A stretch of 64,000 bases of DNA from Lachnospiraceae bacterium. GTDB taxonomy: Bacteria; Bacillota; Clostridia; Lachnospirales; Lachnospiraceae. Both the position numbers and the translations under genes were made by a program. The DNA lies in contig JAFZLD010000009.1 of NCBI GenBank assembly GCA_017553505.1, positions 1 through 64,000 of the forward strand, in the 5' to 3' direction. This document shows, piece by piece, positions 61,652-64,000 of the stretch. The notes beneath the pieces were generated by a model. The model saw only the letters and a program-made list of their open reading frames with translations. It was not told the DNA's origin and searched no databases. How positions within the stretch are numbered: the stretch's first letter is position 1; the number at the start of each line of letters is the position of its first letter.

Positions 61652-63235
61652 CTAATAAAACGTCGCGGCCAAATGCCACAGGAATATGAGGGCCGCCAAC
61701 AGTACTGTCAGAATACCCGTCAAAGCTTTCTTGTACTTCTTGGCTTCTTTGGTCTCAATTTCTTTAAGATATTCTTCCACGGAACGTCTGCTTACGATGT
61801 ATCTGTTGTCGCGCTTGTAACCGAAGATAGAGCCGTTCTTTATCAGCTTATAAATCGTGTTTCTGCTGACGTTAAGCATAAGCTCCGCTTCTGAGGCGGA
61901 CATTACATCGTCCTCCAGAACCAGGTCGCTTGCGCTTTCTATCTGAAGAAGCGATGCGCTTTCGTCACTTGATAAGCTTCCGTCCACAAGCGCGAAATCA
62001 TAATCGGACAGCGGCCGTCCCATAAGTTCCATGACTTTAAGCTCGTCTCTTGCATCATAAAGCGCATTATGAGTCTCTGCAAAACTTACATCGCCACTCA
62101 TTCGCCTTATCATGGCGCCCACACCGAAATCACGCTTAAGCCTGCCATCCTTATTGCACGCTTCTCCCGGCGCTATTGCGGGATTGTGCTGCTTGTACGC
62201 CGCAAGTTGCATGATATCATACCACTCAAATTCATTAAGTTCCGGCAACATATCCCTATCAAATGCCGCATTGTAAGCATATATCGACCTTACGTTATTA
62301 TCCCGTAAAAAGAAAGCGATTTTCTCCATCGCCTCTTCTCTGGAAATCGCGGGCGAATTAATACAGTCGCCGGTACGAAGTTCTTTTAAGAACATTCCTC
62401 CCGCAAGATTCTCCGGAGTAATAATATAGTATCGCTCATCCTTAATCCTGTAAGTGTCTGCATCGGCCACAACAGCGCCTACAGACATCACTTCGTTGTT
62501 CTTGTTAAGTTCCGCGTCGACAACCGCTATCGGCACACCGTCGCCCAGGCGTGTAATTGTTTCTTTCCTATCGCTTCCTGACTCTTCCCTGTACTCGTCG
62601 GGAAGACCCATCTCTTCGTCTTCATCGTAATCGCGGTCGGCTCTCCCCTTCTTGTGCGTATCGGCAGCCGAGTACATGGATATCTCATAGCAGTTCTTAA
62701 AATGAATCTCTTCGTGCTCTCCTAAAAGTTCGTCCGCAAATATCTTGGCATCAAACTGCGCCTTGTCATAGTACTTATTCTCTGTATTGCCTGCCAGTAT
62801 AATCTGCAGATCGCCGCACTGCGCCTTTATAATCTTAAGCATTTCCGACATTTCAGCGTCGATAAACTGAAACTCGTCGACAATAAGTACGTCATATCCC
62901 GATACATTGGGTCTGGTCTTGATAAACAGATCCGGCAATTCGTGCGTTTCGCCGTATACGCCTATCTTCTTAAGCTCCTTAAAGGCGAACCCGTAAGAAT
63001 ACGTAACCGACACGTTATGCCTGCCGATTGCATCTTCCACTTCGTTTCTGGCCGCTCTGTCCACGGCAAAAAAAAGTATCTTCTTTCGCCCCGGAAGCCT
63101 GTCACACAGTTCGATAAGCGCAGTTGTCTTACCGCAACCTTCGGAGGCGTCAACAAGCACATTCTTGCCCGCCGACACCTTTTTTATGAAATTTAATTGT
63201 TCTTCCGATAGCATGATCGATTTTTTCTCTGCCAT
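61652..63235 (-). CDS. SF1 ATPase - DEDDh exonuclease - excisionase HTH - TM fusion protein
   Basis: A 527-residue multidomain protein. Residues 1-185 are a UvrD/Rep-like helicase domain 1A, with a Q-motif region LSEEQLNFIKKVSAGKNVLV, Walker A ASEGCGKTT and Walker B VLIVDEFQFID; domain 2A is absent. An acidic linker follows (about 195-225). Residues 230-410 are a DnaQ/DEDDh-type exonuclease: DAE in AVVDAELNK, YNAAFDRD, then HNALYDARDEL with the His-x4-Asp signature. Residues about 450-495 are an excisionase-type HTH (MSASEAELMLNVSRNTIYKLI). A C-terminal helix (about 505-525, LTGILTVLLAALIFLWHL) predicts membrane anchoring. I know of no named family with this order. The gene stands alone with a weak binding site. 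Confidence 0.85.
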   Translation of the reverse strand: MAEKKSIMLSEEQLNFIKKVSAGKNVLVDASEGCGKTTALIELCDRLPGRKKILFFAVDRAARNEVEDAIGRHNVSVTYSYGFAFKELKKIGVYGETHELPDLFIKTRPNVSGYDVLIVDEFQFIDAEMSEMLKIIKAQCGDLQIILAGNTENKYYDKAQFDAKIFADELLGEHEEIHFKNCYEISMYSAADTHKKGRADRDYDEDEEMGLPDEYREESGSDRKETITRLGDGVPIAVVDAELNKNNEVMSVGAVVADADTYRIKDERYYIITPENLAGGMFLKELRTGDCINSPAISREEAMEKIAFFLRDNNVRSIYAYNAAFDRDMLPELNEFEWYDIMQLAAYKQHNPAIAPGEACNKDGRLKRDFGVGAMIRRMSGDVSFAETHNALYDARDELKVMELMGRPLSDYDFALVDGSLSSDESASLLQIESASDLVLEDDVMSASEAELMLNVSRNTIYKLIKNGSIFGYKRDNRYIVSRRSVEEYLKEIETKEAKKYKKALTGILTVLLAALIFLWHLAATFY

Positions 63236-63348
63236 GTTCTTTCTTTCGCGCGCACTTTCTTAATGTAAATAATAGCAAAAGACTGATAACAAAAAATTTA
63301 TACTGTGCGCCCCTGATTTCCGTTTAATTATTCTAAACACTTTCTCAC

Positions 63349-63354
63349 TATAAT
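63349..63354 (+). promoter_or_regulatory. -10 box of the small-protein/channel operon
   Basis: Perfect TATAAT, 28 bp before the small-protein start. The -35 region is weak; the inverted repeat GTTTA/TAAAC (63322-63338) overlaps it. Confidence 0.45.
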
Positions 63355-63376
63355 GGTTACAAAGGGGGATAAACTA

Positions 63377-63529
63377 ATGCCTAAGAAAAATAACATGTTA
63401 ATCACCGATGACGGAACATACGTCAACAAAAAAGACACTCATTCAATGATGTTTGTCGCGCTTTGCAGAGTTCTTACTTTTGCTCTTATAGTTCTTGGTT
63501 TGATTGCTTTTATAACCGGAAACATGTAA
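63377..63529 (+). CDS. Small single-pass membrane protein
   Basis: A 50-residue open frame: MPKKNNMLITDDGTYVNKKD, then a hydrophobic helix (about 24-47, VALCRVLTFALIVLGLIAFI). A strong AAAGGGGG Shine-Dalgarno (63361-63368) supports it. It lies 25 bp before the ion-channel gene and may be a co-transcribed accessory subunit; no family is recognised. Confidence 0.7.
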   Translation: MPKKNNMLITDDGTYVNKKDTHSMMFVALCRVLTFALIVLGLIAFITGNM

Positions 63530-63554
63530 AGCAACTTAAGGAGAGGGTATTTAT

Positions 63555-64000
63555 ATGTATGATTTAAAGAGAAGAATGTACGAAGTAGTGGAAGCCTCCG
63601 GAGTCGGAGACGCATCCAGTAAGGCCTACGATATACTGATGGCCACCACGATTATCGTAGGAATGATACCGCTTACGTTAAGAAAAGACAACTATTTCAC
63701 CATGGCGATAGAAATTGCGACATGTATCATTCTTTTTATCGACTACTGCGCAAGAGTATATACCGCCGATTACAAGATGGGCTACAAGAGCTTCAAGGCG
63801 TACGTCGCCTATATCTTCACGCCGCTTGCAATCTTCGACCTGTTGTCCATCGTCCCGATTATATACCTGTTCCTTCCGGTATCATCATCAATCGGACTTC
63901 TTAAACTTTTCAGGGTATTCCGTGTGGTTAAGCTCATACGTTACTCTAAGACGATGGTCATCATATCGAATGTATTCCGTAAGGTGAAAACACAGCTTGT
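63555..64000 (+). CDS. Voltage-gated ion (potassium) channel, 5' part
   Basis: Frame open from ATG 63555 to the window end, about 148 codons. It has the voltage-sensor layout of ion transporter proteins: S1 near residues 26-46, S2 about 53-72 with acidic FIDYCARVY, S3 about 91-112 (PLAIFDLLSIVPII), and an S4 with regular basic residues (LLKLFRVFRVVKLIRYSK, about 120-137). The pore is beyond the window. The gap after the small protein is 25 bp. Confidence 0.88.
   Translation, partial: MYDLKRRMYEVVEASGVGDASSKAYDILMATTIIVGMIPLTLRKDNYFTMAIEIATCIILFIDYCARVYTADYKMGYKSFKAYVAYIFTPLAIFDLLSIVPIIYLFLPVSSSIGLLKLFRVFRVVKLIRYSKTMVIISNVFRKVKTQL

Noticed and set aside
1-64000. tRNA, rRNA, integrase, transposase or prophage genes
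   Set aside because: None could be recognised on either strand in the sequence read.

Overview
The window looks like chromosome of a low-to-mid GC, xylan-degrading, probably motile Firmicute of the Lachnospiraceae (Butyrivibrio/Pseudobutyrivibrio type). The best clue is a secreted GH11-CBM36-CE4 xylanase/deacetylase, an architecture known from Pseudobutyrivibrio xylanivorans XynT. Other clues are Gram-positive style lipoprotein and signal peptides, strong AGGAGG ribosome binding sites, an archaeal-type aspartyl-tRNA synthetase, and many c-di-GMP and 7TM sensor proteins. No rRNA, tRNA, CRISPR array, phage or transposase was found.

Layout. 1-203: no gene, but a set of hairpins that may be a structured RNA. 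204-3834: MacAB-like efflux system (-). 4000-8914: compact six-gene operon (-) of ABC exporter, SPFH protein, ribbon-helix-helix protein, DUF1648 protein and YhfC-like intramembrane protease. 9090-9692: lone gene whose C-terminus resembles the CheY-binding peptide of FliM. 9753-13098: AT-rich cassette (-) of a lactococcin-972-like secreted peptide plus an ABC export/immunity system, bracketed by two nearly identical terminator hairpins in direct orientation. 13469-17271: xylanase and an M3 oligopeptidase. 17433-21584: iorA-iorB-paaK-ACT, an aryl-pyruvate to arylacetyl-CoA pathway. 22573-28061: branched-chain amino acid ABC transporter and a cytidylate-kinase-like gene. 29130-30491: archaeal-type AspRS. 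30545-33198: YdjGHI-like envelope stress genes. 33364-39244: a two-component system with an extra 7TM sensor, then a degenerate-GGDEF/EAL protein. 39322-43633: esterase, nadE, DUF1538 transporter and two P-II-like proteins. 43759-45923: P-loop kinase and fused membrane/spermidine-synthase protein. 46027-50636: L-rhamnose catabolism (rhaBAD) with a divergent AraC regulator. 50653-54711: pyridoxal kinase, cysK, metY and a divergent Rrf2/CymR-like repressor. 54708-63235: diguanylate cyclases, small membrane proteins, an M29 aminopeptidase operon and a multi-domain helicase-like/exonuclease/HTH/TM fusion. 63377-64000: a 50-residue membrane protein and the start of a voltage-gated ion channel.

The most interesting finding is in the 488-bp gap upstream of metY-cysK. 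It contains an overlooked 44-codon leader peptide with three consecutive Cys codons and a perfect Shine-Dalgarno. After it come mutually exclusive long-range, terminator and anti-terminator hairpins, and a palindromic Rrf2-type operator overlies a TTGACA box. Together this looks like a cysteine-responsive transcription attenuator stacked on a CymR-type switch. Other candidates for new biology are the SF1-ATPase/DEDDh-exonuclease/excisionase-HTH/TM fusion at 61652-63235, the bacteriocin cassette between twin terminators, the kissing-loop RNA at 12-131, the FliM-motif protein, and a strongly strand-skewed octamer CAAAAGAA.

Coordinates were read by hand. Several starts were moved from the longest open frame to the codon that sits behind a ribosome binding site, as stated in each entry.
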